From assembly GCA_022984795.1 (NCBI GenBank), contig JALIHJ010000016.1:245199-309198 (forward strand): DNA of 64,000 nucleotides, read 5' to 3'. A program made the translations under genes and the position numbers. Shown here piece after piece: positions 34,264 through 43,036 of the stretch (position 1 is the first letter of the stretch; each line of letters starts with the position of its first letter). A model generated the notes under the pieces. The model had not been told where the DNA came from. It saw only the letters and a list, made by a program, of their open reading frames with translations, and searched no databases. Source of the stretch: Fabrea salina (Eukaryota; Ciliophora; Heterotrichea; Heterotrichida; Fabreidae).

Positions 34264-35358
34264 TTAGTAACTTTTGTTAAGATTAGAAAGTTCTAACGCT
34301 GTGTAAGATATCCTCAGCTTGCTGCCTATCAAAAGCGGCAATCCGTAAGAAATCGCTAAACCTACTGCAAACCTGCTGAAGCACATCGCCAGGATCTTCA
34401 AAAACCCCGGCAACAGCACAAACACCACTCTTTCCAGCACAGCTCCCAGTCCAAACACTCCTAAGTAGCCAAAAAAGCACACCACTGCTAGTGTGTGTGA
34501 GTACTCAGGCATTCCTAAGTTCTTTTCAGTGAAGTAGTACCCCAGTAAATAACCCCCTACAAACAGAGACAAAGTAACTTCACTCATGTTCTTTGCAAAT
34601 GCCCCGTCGAGGTCCAAGTTCCCCTTGCAGTTGTTGCTGAAGTTAACTTCCCAAGAACTGTCCCAAAAAGGCTCTCTGAACAAGTACATCAAAAACCCAC
34701 AACTAACAAACACTACTATACCTGCGTTCACTGTAACTAAAAGTCTCCAGTTAAAAGCAAGTTTCCTCACAAAAGCCCTTACTTTTGGCTCAAGCAGCAC
34801 TGCTGCAATCAAGCCTCCGTAAGACAGTCCCAAAACTACCTGGAAGTAAAAGTGAGCTCCTAAGTAGGACCTGTCGATTGCAGTGATGAACCCAACTATT
34901 CCCAGTGCACAAACTTTGCGGGTTATTTGTTCGCCTGACTCCAGCCACAAAGCTCCTAAAGTCATCAAAGCTGCCCCTACACTCAAAGCATGTCCAGAAG
35001 GGGCTCCAAAGTCTTTGTGGCAGGAAAGCCCAGCTATCTTGGAGTATTTCCAAAAAGGCCGTGGGTGGGCAATGACCATCTTCAAAAAGCCTGAAAGGGC
35101 AGCTCCGAAGTAACCTGCAATGGTTCCCAGCACTCCTACTTCTCTGTTGCTGACCAAGTAAATCACTCCTGAAATAAAAAGGAAACACACTGCAGTCACT
35201 CCTCCCACTGCTATGAAAAAAAGGTCCATCAGGGTACTACGGCCTTCCTGAAGCATTTCAATGAAGTCAGCGGAGGAGTCTTCCAAAAGGTCTTCAAAAA
35301 GCAACTCTGCCACTGTGCACAACAAAGCTGCCCCGCTGAAAACTAACACAAACTGCAT
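34264..35358 (-). CDS. PAP2-superfamily phosphatase, glucose-6-phosphatase-like
   Basis: This encodes 364 residues with about nine membrane helices. The three PAP2 motifs are K93MVIAHPRP101, APSGH123 and R163SYLGAH169. The residues after the last His (FYFQVVLG) carry Gln where lipid phosphatases have Asp, as in glucose-6-phosphatases (HFPHQV). This suggests an ER membrane sugar phosphatase, though other PAP2 types are possible. Helices near the N-terminus include MQFVLVFSGAALLCTVAELLF, likely a signal anchor. Confidence 0.85.
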   Translation of the reverse strand: MQFVLVFSGAALLCTVAELLFEDLLEDSSADFIEMLQEGRSTLMDLFFIAVGGVTAVCFLFISGVIYLVSNREVGVLGTIAGYFGAALSGFLKMVIAHPRPFWKYSKIAGLSCHKDFGAPSGHALSVGAALMTLGALWLESGEQITRKVCALGIVGFITAIDRSYLGAHFYFQVVLGLSYGGLIAAVLLEPKVRAFVRKLAFNWRLLVTVNAGIVVFVSCGFLMYLFREPFWDSSWEVNFSNNCKGNLDLDGAFAKNMSEVTLSLFVGGYLLGYYFTEKNLGMPEYSHTLAVVCFFGYLGVFGLGAVLERVVFVLLPGFLKILAMCFSRFAVGLAISYGLPLLIGSKLRISYTALELSNLNKSY

Positions 35359-35413
35359 TTAATTATGTCTAACTGTTGGACTTAAGCTTTGGTTTAATTA
35401 AACTAAGCTAAAA
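35359..35413. other. A/T-rich spacer upstream of the PAP2 gene
   Basis: Short A/T-rich gap containing the minus-strand start context of the phosphatase. Nothing else seen. Confidence 0.4.
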
Positions 35414-35590
35414 TTAAGTTGGAGACTTGAAACTGTTCGAAGACTTGCACGAAAACGCGGGCAGTGGCAAGGATTCGGGAGGAGGCGACTGCATCCATGA
35501 AGGCATGAAGTAGTAGCCTCTCTGTACATCGTCTTGGTCACTTGAACTTGCGGACCAGTATCCGCTACTTCTATCTTGTTTACCTCTCAT
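35414..35590 (-). CDS. Small Ser/Pro-rich protein, 58 residues
   Basis: The ATG at 35590 (MRGKQDRSSGYWSASSSDQDD) opens 58 codons ending in TAA at 35414. It has the codon choice of its neighbours and is preceded on the minus strand by an A/T-rich, TATA-like stretch (GTTATAAAAATAAAATAA). The sequence is polar, with QSPPPESLPLPAF. No domain is seen. It sits in what is otherwise a 386-base gap. Real but unproven. Confidence 0.5.
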   Translation of the reverse strand: MRGKQDRSSGYWSASSSDQDDVQRGYYFMPSWMQSPPPESLPLPAFSCKSSNSFKSPT

Positions 35591-35744
35591 CAGAAAACTC
35601 GTTTATTTTATTTTTATAACAAGATGGAACTTTCCTCGAACTTTTAAGTGATCTTCCTAACGTAACTCTAAAGTCCACCTAACTCCTTTTTGGAGCGCTG
35701 GGCTCTAGATAGGCCAACATTGGTTCCGACAGAACCCTAGTTCA
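35591..35744. other. Non-coding spacer with a hairpin
   Basis: GGTTCCGACAGAACC near 35723-35737 forms a perfect 5-bp stem with a 5-base loop, and AGCGCT near 35694 is palindromic. No tRNA cloverleaf, snRNA or other family was recognised. Confidence 0.3.
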
Positions 35745-36152
35745 TTAATTTAACACTCGGTACACAGTAAGTTCTCCTCTCTGGTAAACAGCAATCGTTT
35801 CAGGAGGGAGTCCTGACTTCCTTTTTTCTACTTTCAGTGGCCGTTTGACCTTTTCTTGCAGGTGGTGTAGAACTTCTTCTAGATCTACTTCTTCAGTCTC
35901 ACTCTTTTCTTCGATCTCGGAAGAACTACTCACTTCGTCCAAAAAGCTTCTGTAGAGTTCTTTTCGTTCCTGGGAAATTGACTTAGCTGCTTTTATCAAG
36001 GACGGCTCAAAAGTGTCCTGGGAGTTCTTTTTCAAAAGCTGGTCTGCTTTTACAAGTATTTTGCTGTTGGAGTTTGTGGGTTGTTTCTTGCGTTCTTGAG
36101 AACTTTGTCTCAACTCCTCCAGCGAAGTGTTGACTCTTTTCACTCTTTCCAT
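35745..36152 (-). CDS. Hypothetical charged helical protein, 135 residues
   Basis: It is Lys/Glu/Ser-rich with a Ser-Glu tract (DEVSSSSEIEEKSETEEVDLEE). The C-terminal block GLPPETIAVYQRGELTVYRVLN looks like a short conserved beta hairpin. No known family. Minus-strand start context AATCAAATGG; next gene upstream is 24 bases away. Confidence 0.65.
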   Translation of the reverse strand: MERVKRVNTSLEELRQSSQERKKQPTNSNSKILVKADQLLKKNSQDTFEPSLIKAAKSISQERKELYRSFLDEVSSSSEIEEKSETEEVDLEEVLHHLQEKVKRPLKVEKRKSGLPPETIAVYQRGELTVYRVLN

Positions 36153-36176
36153 TTGATTTAACTAAAGGTGGTTAAG

Positions 36177-37715
36177 TTATTTATGCAAGAGTTTACTTTT
36201 CGAAGCTTTTTCAAAGTAGTCACTGCTGGCACTCAGGTACTCCTCAGGTTTTTTAGTGTCAACTTGACGAATGTTGGTAAGGTTCTTAATCATTGTTCTG
36301 GCTTGAGATGAGTCAACTGTTTTAAGGAGTTCAATTTCTTTAAGCACACTGCTAGTGCTGGCGTTTGACAAAGCAGGGTCTTCTAACTCTCCATTGTAAA
36401 CTTCCGCCTCTTCGTCGTCTTCAAACAGAGACAGAGTCCGGGGGTACTTGCCTAGTATCTTTTTAACCAAACACAACAAAGCACATATTAAGTTTTCAGA
36501 ACAGTGGAAACTCACTTGCAGAATCCTTTTGAGAAAAGCACACACTATTTCGTAGGAGTACTGCTTTTTGTAGAGCAACAACCAAGAAAGTGCCCGCACA
36601 AATATCAGCTGCGCTGACAAACTAGTTGGAGGACTTAGTAAAGCCTTGTAGAGTATGTGCACGAAGGAACGCTCTTCAATGTTAAGTGCAAGTTGGGAGG
36701 TGTTGAGGATCTGTATTGAAGACTGCACGCACTGCAAGTAGTTTTCTCCAGTAACTGTGTTGTGTTTGATGAGTTCCAGCAAGGTCTTTACAAGGTCACT
36801 AATTATTTCAATGTTCAGAAGTTGTGTGTATTTAGTAAGCCCCCTAAGCACACTTTTGAGCAAGTGGGACCTAGGAAAGTACTTTAGAATTCGGAAGTAA
36901 ACAGCCAGGACCTCCTTGAGGGTTTTGTAGTTGTGTTTGTTTCTTTCTCTTTGGGTCATTTGGGCTTGCGACTCCTCTAGTTCTTTTTCCACTAGTTTTT
37001 CGGCTTTGTTCCTTTTCTTGGGCAGTTTGGGAGTTTCTTCTTCAACAATAGTTAAGTCCATTTCTCCCAAAATGTTTATGAGTTCTGTAGGAACTTCTTT
37101 GTAGGAGTTAACTTTAATGTGCTGGTGGATTTCGCGCACTGCTCTGTACCTGAGTTCAAGTTCCTTGCCAGTAATTATTTCCCTCAGGGCTTCAGTCACT
37201 GCTTCAGGTTTAAGCTTTGTCTTTTTAATGGCGATTTGAAGCAGTTTTTCACTGTGGTTGAAGTGGGGAACTGCTTTGAGGAGTCTACACACACACAAAA
37301 GCGAACCTACAGAGGAGTGTTTGTTAAGGACTTGAAGGTACTCTTCGTAGTACTTAAGTAAAAGGCCTTCGTACATGCGCAGTGCTCTGACTTCGCTGGA
37401 GTGCATTCCTTTGCTTTGAGTAAGGGGAGCTATTCTGTACCCAGGAAGTATGTCCACAAACACCGAAGCCAGGGAAGTTATAGTAAGGGCTTGGACATAA
37501 GGGTCTTCGTCCTTGGTGAGTTCGAGCAGAGCTGCTAACTTGGGGTGCTGAAGTTCTGGGTTGGACAGCAAGAGTGTGCAAGCATGGGCTATTTCAATCC
37601 TTTTTTCGTGGGAACTCAAGTGTGTGTAGGAAGGGGGTTTTTCTTGGTTCCTAAGGACTTCCCTAGCGAGTTGCGCTTGCTGGAGTTTTGCTAGTTTTTT
37701 GTTCTTTCTGCCCAT
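36177..37715 (-). CDS. NOC3: NOC3-like nucleolar complex protein
   Basis: This encodes 512 residues. A basic start (MGRKNKKLAKLQQAQ) leads into HEAT-like helices. The block ALLELTKDEDPYVQALTITSLASVFVDILPGYRIAPLTQ closely follows the NOC3 signature (AxLSLxxVFKDIIPGYRIRxLT). The C-terminal CBF/MAK21-type helical repeat includes LSAQLIFVRALSWLLL. NOC3 works with NOC2 in pre-60S ribosome maturation and has a reported replication-initiation role in yeast. The protein is shorter than animal and yeast homologs, lacking long acidic tracts. Confidence 0.85.
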   Translation of the reverse strand: MGRKNKKLAKLQQAQLAREVLRNQEKPPSYTHLSSHEKRIEIAHACTLLLSNPELQHPKLAALLELTKDEDPYVQALTITSLASVFVDILPGYRIAPLTQSKGMHSSEVRALRMYEGLLLKYYEEYLQVLNKHSSVGSLLCVCRLLKAVPHFNHSEKLLQIAIKKTKLKPEAVTEALREIITGKELELRYRAVREIHQHIKVNSYKEVPTELINILGEMDLTIVEEETPKLPKKRNKAEKLVEKELEESQAQMTQRERNKHNYKTLKEVLAVYFRILKYFPRSHLLKSVLRGLTKYTQLLNIEIISDLVKTLLELIKHNTVTGENYLQCVQSSIQILNTSQLALNIEERSFVHILYKALLSPPTSLSAQLIFVRALSWLLLYKKQYSYEIVCAFLKRILQVSFHCSENLICALLCLVKKILGKYPRTLSLFEDDEEAEVYNGELEDPALSNASTSSVLKEIELLKTVDSSQARTMIKNLTNIRQVDTKKPEEYLSASSDYFEKASKSKLLHK

Positions 37716-37737
37716 TTAAGTTAGTTTATGGAAGTAT

Positions 37738-38250
37738 TTACATAAAAACAGAGTCGAATCTTTCCTGGGCTTGTCTTTCAAGGTCTAAGTCACTTAACTC
37801 AGCAGGTTTGAAAGGGGTTTTCTTCTTGATGCCTATGTACTTTTGGATTTCCCCTTTGGACATGAACCTCGAAGGGTGTTCTTTACACTTGGGGTGGTCT
37901 GAAGCAGGCAGAGGAGACTCGTTTCTAGAAGAAGTTACAGGTGACCTTGAAAATGAGCTTTGTGAAGACTCAGAAGTAGACAACTCAAGTTCTTCCAAAC
38001 TCTCTCTGAAGCTATGCAGTTTTTCTAGTTTCAAAGTGATATTTTCAATGCTCCTGTCCAAGCGCTCTGTTTGGCTTTTGTAGTGAGACTTGTTGAGTCT
38101 GGAAGTTACAGGAATTTTGAATTTGTTTGGGTGTAACTGACGTGAGTTCTGTACAGGTGTTATGTTGATGGAGTAGGAGTCTTCTACGCTCGAAGACTCT
38201 TCGGTGCTCTTTTTAACGCTTCGTTTTGAATTCTGCCCCCTTTTGTTCAT
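37738..38250 (-). CDS. PSRFM-motif small protein, copy A
   Basis: This encodes 170 residues. A short coiled coil (RSIENITLKLEKLHSFRESLEELE, ~66-90) and a Ser-rich linker precede a C-terminal box HPSRFMSKGEIQKYIG with TPF ten residues later. From residue 126 the sequence aligns without gaps over about 35 residues with the protein at 58.3-58.8 kb (PSRFM, [ED]I, PF, E, L, A in the same spacing), so the two define an undescribed family in this genome. Function unknown; no membrane or signal segment. Confidence 0.75.
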   Translation of the reverse strand: MNKRGQNSKRSVKKSTEESSSVEDSYSINITPVQNSRQLHPNKFKIPVTSRLNKSHYKSQTERLDRSIENITLKLEKLHSFRESLEELELSTSESSQSSFSRSPVTSSRNESPLPASDHPKCKEHPSRFMSKGEIQKYIGIKKKTPFKPAELSDLDLERQAQERFDSVFM

Positions 38251-38279
38251 TTATTATAATGGATTAATTTCTCGGTAAA

Positions 38280-38585
38280 ATGACTTCATTAAATATGAAT
38301 CCTAAAATGGAGTCAGACGATGAACCCTCCTACTCAGAAACAAGAAACCAGCAGCCCAAAACCCAAACACCTAAAGCTTTCGCTGAGGAGTTGAATGAAA
38401 CTCCCCGGCAGAAATTAGTTTTAAACTCTTTGGAAAACCAATGCTGGCAGGAGTCTCTTTACTGCATTCAATCAAGTAAAAAGACCGAGCATACCTCTAG
38501 GTTCATTACCAAGTCCGCTGGTAATAAGATCATGTTTGTTCCGAGGAGGCCCCAAATAAGAAAATACTCACATCAAAACACTTAA
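38280..38585 (+). CDS. Small hypothetical protein with SRF-containing tail, 101 residues
   Basis: The ATG at 38280 lies 29 bases from the divergent ATG of the PSRFM protein. The sequence is polar (ETRNQQPKTQTPKAF) with a conserved-looking tail HTSRFITKSAGNKIMFVPRRPQ that vaguely echoes the PSRFM box. A later in-frame ATG at 38295 (after AAAT) is an alternative start. Its stop TAA overlaps the stop of the convergent carrier gene. Confidence 0.65.
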   Translation: MTSLNMNPKMESDDEPSYSETRNQQPKTQTPKAFAEELNETPRQKLVLNSLENQCWQESLYCIQSSKKTEHTSRFITKSAGNKIMFVPRRPQIRKYSHQNT

Positions 38586-39313
38586 TTATAACTAATAATA
38601 CTGAATACCAGTTCATAAGTATTGAAAAAGATCATCCCTCCAAAGGTAGCAAACAATACCCTTACTAAGCAACCTGCCCAAAGACTAGCTAAACCTTCGT
38701 CCTTGTAAACCAAACTTACAGTTTGCAATAAGTTTTTGTACACTCCTTTGCCTGAGTCTGTCATTATTCGGGTTTTAGCTACGTCTATTGGAGTAGTTAC
38801 AAAGGCTGCCAAACTTCCAGACACTGCTCCTTTCAAGGGTCCTAAGTCCATACTCTGTTTCAAGAACTCATACACTACCATTTGCAAGGTATCAAAGGGG
38901 AGTTCCCTCATTACTAGAGACCCAACACCTACGTACAAACCACTAATTCCTTGAGTGTTTAAAATATTCAGTGGAGTTTGTTGGTAACCCGCTTGCAGTT
39001 GCTGCTTAAGAACTTCAAAGGGATTCCTTACTATGGAAGCACTTAGTGACCCTGCTAAGGCAGCTAGTGTCTGGGACCCTAAAGTGTACTTAGCTAGTGT
39101 GTAAGCACCCCAGAAAGTGCCTGCACAGGGCATTGAAGCCAAAAGTGTCCAGGACAAGCCTGAGTAAACTTGGGACAATTTAAAGGGTTTGGAAGACTTA
39201 GACTGGATTCGGGTTTTGAAAAAGTCGAGGGGGTAGAGAGTCAAGTCCACAGCACAGCCTGCAAAGCTACCAGCGACTAAGGCAGTTAAAAAAGCGGTGA
39301 GTAATTCCTTCAT
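38582..39313 (-). CDS. SLC25A26: Mitochondrial S-adenosylmethionine carrier (SLC25A26-like)
   Basis: This encodes 243 residues with three mitochondrial-carrier repeats: GCAVDLTLYPLDFFKTRIQS, SIVRNPFEVLKQQLQ and FVTTPIDVAKTRIMTD (each Px[DE]xx[KR]x[RQ]). The first and third repeat strings follow the SAM carrier (VDLxLxPLDTxKTRxQS, VTTPLDVxKTRI) better than other carriers. SAM carriers import SAM into mitochondria in exchange for SAH. The protein is short, as the family is. The stop TAA shares TTAA with the convergent gene. Confidence 0.85.
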   Translation of the reverse strand: MKELLTAFLTALVAGSFAGCAVDLTLYPLDFFKTRIQSKSSKPFKLSQVYSGLSWTLLASMPCAGTFWGAYTLAKYTLGSQTLAALAGSLSASIVRNPFEVLKQQLQAGYQQTPLNILNTQGISGLYVGVGSLVMRELPFDTLQMVVYEFLKQSMDLGPLKGAVSGSLAAFVTTPIDVAKTRIMTDSGKGVYKNLLQTVSLVYKDEGLASLWAGCLVRVLFATFGGMIFFNTYELVFSIISYN

Positions 39314-39317
39314 TTAT

Positions 39318-40337
39318 TTAATCGTCTCTTAAAATCATAGTAAAGGGAGGAACGTAGTCTTCTCGAGGAAGAACTTTGTGGTGGGTTTTAGTTCCCATTT
39401 CCATAGTTTTGGAAGTAGGTTTGAACTTAGCTTCCCACTCTCCTCTGTAGTTGCCTGAAATAAAGGTTCTTCTGAGCTTTAACTGTTCTTCTTGTTGCTT
39501 TTTTTCAGCCTTTATTTGGGGTTTGAATTTTTCTAGTGGTTCAGTTACTAACTCTTGTTTGGGTGCTTCAGGTTTAGGGAGTCTCAGCATGAAGTCAGAT
39601 TTTCCATAAGCTTTAGGTTCGTAGTCCTCCCTGAACCTGTGTTTGGAAGTGTCTACAGGTTCGTGTTTTTCAGTAGCTTGTTTTTTTGCAACCATGGCTT
39701 TCCTTGTGTTTTTGTCAGGCAGTGAAAACTTACTTACAAAGGGAGGTCTTTCTTTAGTTTCAGTGTGAATTTCGGGAGCAGAAGGCATTTCTTCTAGGAT
39801 AAAGGCTTCGAACCTTTCGTCTATGTGGAGAGGAAGGGGCTTTTGGATTTCTTCGCACTCTTTTTCGGGCAAGTGGAGTATTTCGTACTCAGGAACGTCT
39901 CCTCCGTAAGTTTGGATTAACTGGTTTATGTCTTTGAACCTTTGTTTGGCTTTGAAGGTAAACTTAGTTCCTTGTTGGCAGAACTCGTTAGTGGCTTGTT
40001 CAATAAGTTTGTTTTTCGAAGCAGTTTCTTGGCTTGTTTCTGAACCGTACTTGGAAGCTGCAGCACTAGACTCAAATCTTTTGATTTCAGAAGAGGTGGT
40101 TTCGTAGGCCTTGGGAAGACTTTTGCTTTTAGGAACTTTTTTATTGGCTTCTTTGAAAGTGCTGATGAACTCATTTAACTCATACCCCGAAAAGGGTCCG
40201 TAGAGGTCACACAGTTTGAAAATCCACTCTTCGCCCTCCAGCATTAGTTTTTGGAACTTCTTGCGCTGGTTGGGGTTTTTAATTATTTGCAAAGCAGCCG
40301 TTTGGGCTTTGGACTGGGCTTTGTCTCTGGAGGTCAT
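39318..40337 (-). CDS. Hypothetical Lys/Glu/Pro-rich protein, 339 residues
   Basis: It starts MTSRDKAQSKAQTAALQIIKN, with a conserved-looking globular N-terminus (FQKLMLEGEEWIFKLCDLYGPFSGYELNEF). A long charged region follows and the C-terminus PREDYVPPFTMILRDD. Tyr/Pro/Phe clusters (SKHRFREDYEPKAYGKSDFML) suggest short repeated binding motifs, as in microtubule-inner or cortical proteins, but no family was recognised. Its stop is four bases from the carrier ATG on the same strand. Confidence 0.75.
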   Translation of the reverse strand: MTSRDKAQSKAQTAALQIIKNPNQRKKFQKLMLEGEEWIFKLCDLYGPFSGYELNEFISTFKEANKKVPKSKSLPKAYETTSSEIKRFESSAAASKYGSETSQETASKNKLIEQATNEFCQQGTKFTFKAKQRFKDINQLIQTYGGDVPEYEILHLPEKECEEIQKPLPLHIDERFEAFILEEMPSAPEIHTETKERPPFVSKFSLPDKNTRKAMVAKKQATEKHEPVDTSKHRFREDYEPKAYGKSDFMLRLPKPEAPKQELVTEPLEKFKPQIKAEKKQQEEQLKLRRTFISGNYRGEWEAKFKPTSKTMEMGTKTHHKVLPREDYVPPFTMILRDD

Positions 40338-40500
40338 TTATATTAACTGAAACAAACTATACAAACTAGGGTGAACTACTGCATTCCAACATGCAGTAAA
40401 GTAGATCCATGCAGGTCAGTGCGAAATAATAGCATTATTGGTTAACTAAAGTTTGTGGAAAATAGAATGTTCTTAGTTAGATCAAAAATTAATTATACTA
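40338..40500. other. Intergenic spacer with 8-bp hairpin
   Basis: TACTGCAT (40377-40384) and ATGCAGTA (40391-40398) form a perfect stem around a 6-base loop. No RNA family recognised. Confidence 0.35.
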
Positions 40501-40809
40501 TTAAAGCACTGGCTGATTCTGTGAGCACAGGACATGGTTAATTTCTTGGAAAGTAGAGTCCATAACTACAGGGTTAGTACTGTGTCGGGTAGGAGGACGG
40601 GAAGGAATCCTGTCAAAAAGACTCGTTCTGATTGGAAGGGGAAAGTCCTCCTCTTCGTTAGGGTTTGTAATGATGTTAGTGAGTTCGTATAATATAGAAT
40701 CAGCCTCCACCACTGAGGACTGCTGGCAAAAGAGCGGCGTGCTCGGGTCTGAGTAGCAAGCTTTTCCTCGTTTTGGAACTGGGGAAGCGAGACATGGTGA
40801 CCGAGACAT
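40501..40809 (-). CDS. Small hypothetical protein, 102 residues
   Basis: ATG at 40809 (MSRSPCLASPVPKRGKAC). Ser/Pro-rich, probably disordered N-terminus, then an amphipathic acidic helix (VVEADSILYELTNIITNPNEEED) and a polar tail. No known family. The start has the usual A/T-rich upstream (TTATAATAATTAAAAAG on the minus strand). Confidence comes from context, not homology. Confidence 0.6.
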   Translation of the reverse strand: MSRSPCLASPVPKRGKACYSDPSTPLFCQQSSVVEADSILYELTNIITNPNEEEDFPLPIRTSLFDRIPSRPPTRHSTNPVVMDSTFQEINHVLCSQNQPVL

Positions 40810-40903
40810 TGCTCTTTTTAATTATTATAACTTGTAATATGGCACAACCAGATGAGTTGGACAGTTGTGTAGTTAAGTTTAAAGATGATATACAATAATA
40901 TAT

Positions 40904-42031
40904 ATGGGAGCGAACTGTTCTTGTTTCAAAAACAATTCCTGCGAAGCAAACCAATTCACTGTAGAAAAAGAAAAACCCGAGCAGCAGTTTTTCAGCAAAG
41001 AAGCTACCATAGACGAAGGCATAGAAAGGGACCTCCTAGACCTCAATTTAGACATAGGTTCTATTGTAAAGCTCCAAAGCGTCCTCAGGGGATTCCTAGA
41101 CAGAAAAAAAGTAAAGGAAATCTACCACGGGGAAGTTGTAAGGGTTTCAATTACAGCTGAAAAGAAACCTATCAAAAGAGTCTCCACCCACCCTGCACCT
41201 CAGGGCGAAGAAATCCAGCAGCCCTGGCGCCCCCACTCCCAAGAAACTCTAGGCAAACCCAACCAAGTAGTGCTTATGGAACTCACTCCTCCCAAAAACG
41301 ACTCAGTTCCCAAAGAGAAAAAAGGAACTGTGGAACTCGAAGAAGGAATTAAGTACACTGGGGAGTGGAACCCCCAAGGAGAAAGACACGGCTACGGAGT
41401 GCAGTCCTGGGCCGACGGCTCCCGCTACGAAGGCTACTGGGTCAACGACAAAGCTAACGGCAACGGCAGACTTTACCATGCTGACGGAGACATCTACCAA
41501 GGAGACTGGAAAGACGATAAAGCTCACGGATACGGAGTGTACCTGCACACTGATGGTGCTAAGTACGAAGGCAACTGGGAGCAAGACAAACAGCACGGCA
41601 TAGGAACTGAGACTTGGCCAGACGGAGCTAAGTACCAAGGAGAGTATGCTCAAGGCAAAAAACAAGGCAAAGGAAGGTTTGAGTGGGCTGACGGAAGTAC
41701 CTACGATGGAGAGTTTTTGGACAATAATATTCACGGACAAGGCACTTACACTTGGTCAGACGGAAGGAAGTACATAGGCGATTGGAAAAACAACAAGATG
41801 GACGGTAAAGGCAAGTTCACTTGGAACGACGGAAGGAGCTACGAAGGTGAGTACAAAAACGACAAAAAAGAAGGCTACGGAGTGTTTATTTGGCCAGACG
41901 GAAGGAAGTACGAAGGGGGGTGGCTCAACGGCAAACAGCACGGAAGAGCTGTATACTACACTGCTTCAGGCAACAGACGTGAAGGGGAGTGGAGGAACGG
42001 CAAAAGAGAAAAGTGGACTTCTCGCAACTAA
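40904..42031 (+). CDS. MORN-repeat protein with myristoylation signal and IQ motif
   Basis: This encodes 375 residues from MGANCSCF (G2 for myristoylation, C5/C7 for palmitoylation). An IQ-like motif lies at [17 protein letters not shown] (~52). From ~145 on there are about ten MORN units of 23 residues ([43 protein letters not shown] and so on). MORN proteins in protists organise membrane-cytoskeleton junctions or position lipid kinases. Lipidation plus IQ suggests a membrane-cortex adaptor responsive to calmodulin or centrin; that is inferred. Start context TATATATGGG. Confidence 0.92.
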   Translation: MGANCSCFKNNSCEANQFTVEKEKPEQQFFSKEATIDEGIERDLLDLNLDIGSIVKLQSVLRGFLDRKKVKEIYHGEVVRVSITAEKKPIKRVSTHPAPQGEEIQQPWRPHSQETLGKPNQVVLMELTPPKNDSVPKEKKGTVELEEGIKYTGEWNPQGERHGYGVQSWADGSRYEGYWVNDKANGNGRLYHADGDIYQGDWKDDKAHGYGVYLHTDGAKYEGNWEQDKQHGIGTETWPDGAKYQGEYAQGKKQGKGRFEWADGSTYDGEFLDNNIHGQGTYTWSDGRKYIGDWKNNKMDGKGKFTWNDGRSYEGEYKNDKKEGYGVFIWPDGRKYEGGWLNGKQHGRAVYYTASGNRREGEWRNGKREKWTSRN

Positions 42032-42043
42032 TTTATAGATAAC

Positions 42044-42898
42044 TTAATCGTGGCTTATAAGTAGAATCAGTGCCAGGGTTAAAGACCCCATGAACAAGAA
42101 AAGGAACTTGGAGTACTTGTCTTTTTGGCTTTTGAACTCTTCTTCAAGGACTTCAGACATCAAGATGAAAAAAAAAGTTCCTGCTGATATTGCCAACACC
42201 ACTCCGTTGATCAGTAAGTTCCCTTGGCTTTCAATGAGCATACCAAACACCACCCCCACAGGAGTTGAAACTGAAAAAACCACTATCAAGAATAAACTTT
42301 TTCTAAGAGTCAGCGAAGTTTTGGTGAAAAACACTCCCAGTGCTAAGGATGCTGCCCACTTGTGAGACACCACACCCAAAAACACATGCAGTACTGTAGT
42401 TGGGGTTCCTTGAATGCCCAAAGCAGTTCCAGCAATTATGCTGTGGACTATCAATGCAGCCATCAAGCAGTAAGCACTGCATTTGTTATAGTATTTACAA
42501 ACTTCCGTTTTTGTGGCTTCTGGAGTAATCGTGTCCATCTCTATTTCGGACTCAAGGCCTTCAAAGGAGGTTTCCTGGAGTTTTTTAGGAGAAACAACCT
42601 TTATGAGGAAAAAGAAAGCTAAGTAGCTTCCAACCGTTATGACCGAAGCCATAGGGTACGAGCAGTGGCCTCCACACCATTCGTCTAGTTTCTCGTCAGC
42701 TTCGTGAAGCAAGTGCAGGACTCCTGCAGTAAAAAATATCCCCGCTCCGTAAGCATTAGCAATGCTTTTGAGTTTAGAGGACTCCTTGAAACTCTTGCTT
42801 GTTATAGGAATGATTCCAGCTACGATCCCCACAATCAGTATGACTATCAGAAAAAAAACCTTCAAAAAGTCTAGGTAGGCATTACCTGAAGTGACCAT
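42044..42898 (-). CDS. ZIP-family (SLC39) metal transporter
   Basis: This encodes 284 residues with about eight membrane helices. Helix 4 carries ALIVHSIIAGTALGIQG and helix 5 VVSHKWAASLALGVFF, the paired His-containing metal-binding helices of ZIP proteins (HSxxxG and HKxxA). The loop between TM3 and TM4 lacks the His-rich string and has instead EMDTITPEATKTEV. It moves Zn2+, Fe2+ or Mn2+ into the cytosol; metal and membrane are not evident. Cys-His in EADEKLDEWCGGHCSYP lies in an external loop. Confidence 0.9.
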   Translation of the reverse strand: MVTSGNAYLDFLKVFFLIVILIVGIVAGIIPITSKSFKESSKLKSIANAYGAGIFFTAGVLHLLHEADEKLDEWCGGHCSYPMASVITVGSYLAFFFLIKVVSPKKLQETSFEGLESEIEMDTITPEATKTEVCKYYNKCSAYCLMAALIVHSIIAGTALGIQGTPTTVLHVFLGVVSHKWAASLALGVFFTKTSLTLRKSLFLIVVFSVSTPVGVVFGMLIESQGNLLINGVVLAISAGTFFFILMSEVLEEEFKSQKDKYSKFLFLFMGSLTLALILLISHD

Positions 42899-43036
42899 TT
42901 ATTCGACAATTCAAAGTGTACTCTGAATAGTTAAACAGGAGTTTAAGGTGAAATAGCCACTCCTAGGTTTAGTAAGTTTGAAGGTAAATGTAGGGTAGAG
43001 ACACTGAAGAATTCCATTAAGTTATATGTAATAAAT
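42899..43036. other. Divergent intergenic spacer, 138 bases
   Basis: A/T-rich, ends in GTAATAAATATG before the plus start. No other element recognised. Confidence 0.4.

Noticed and set aside
35723-35737. GGTTCCGACAGAACC as the T-arm of a tRNA
   Set aside because: No acceptor, D or anticodon stems can be formed around it, and the loop lacks TTCRA.
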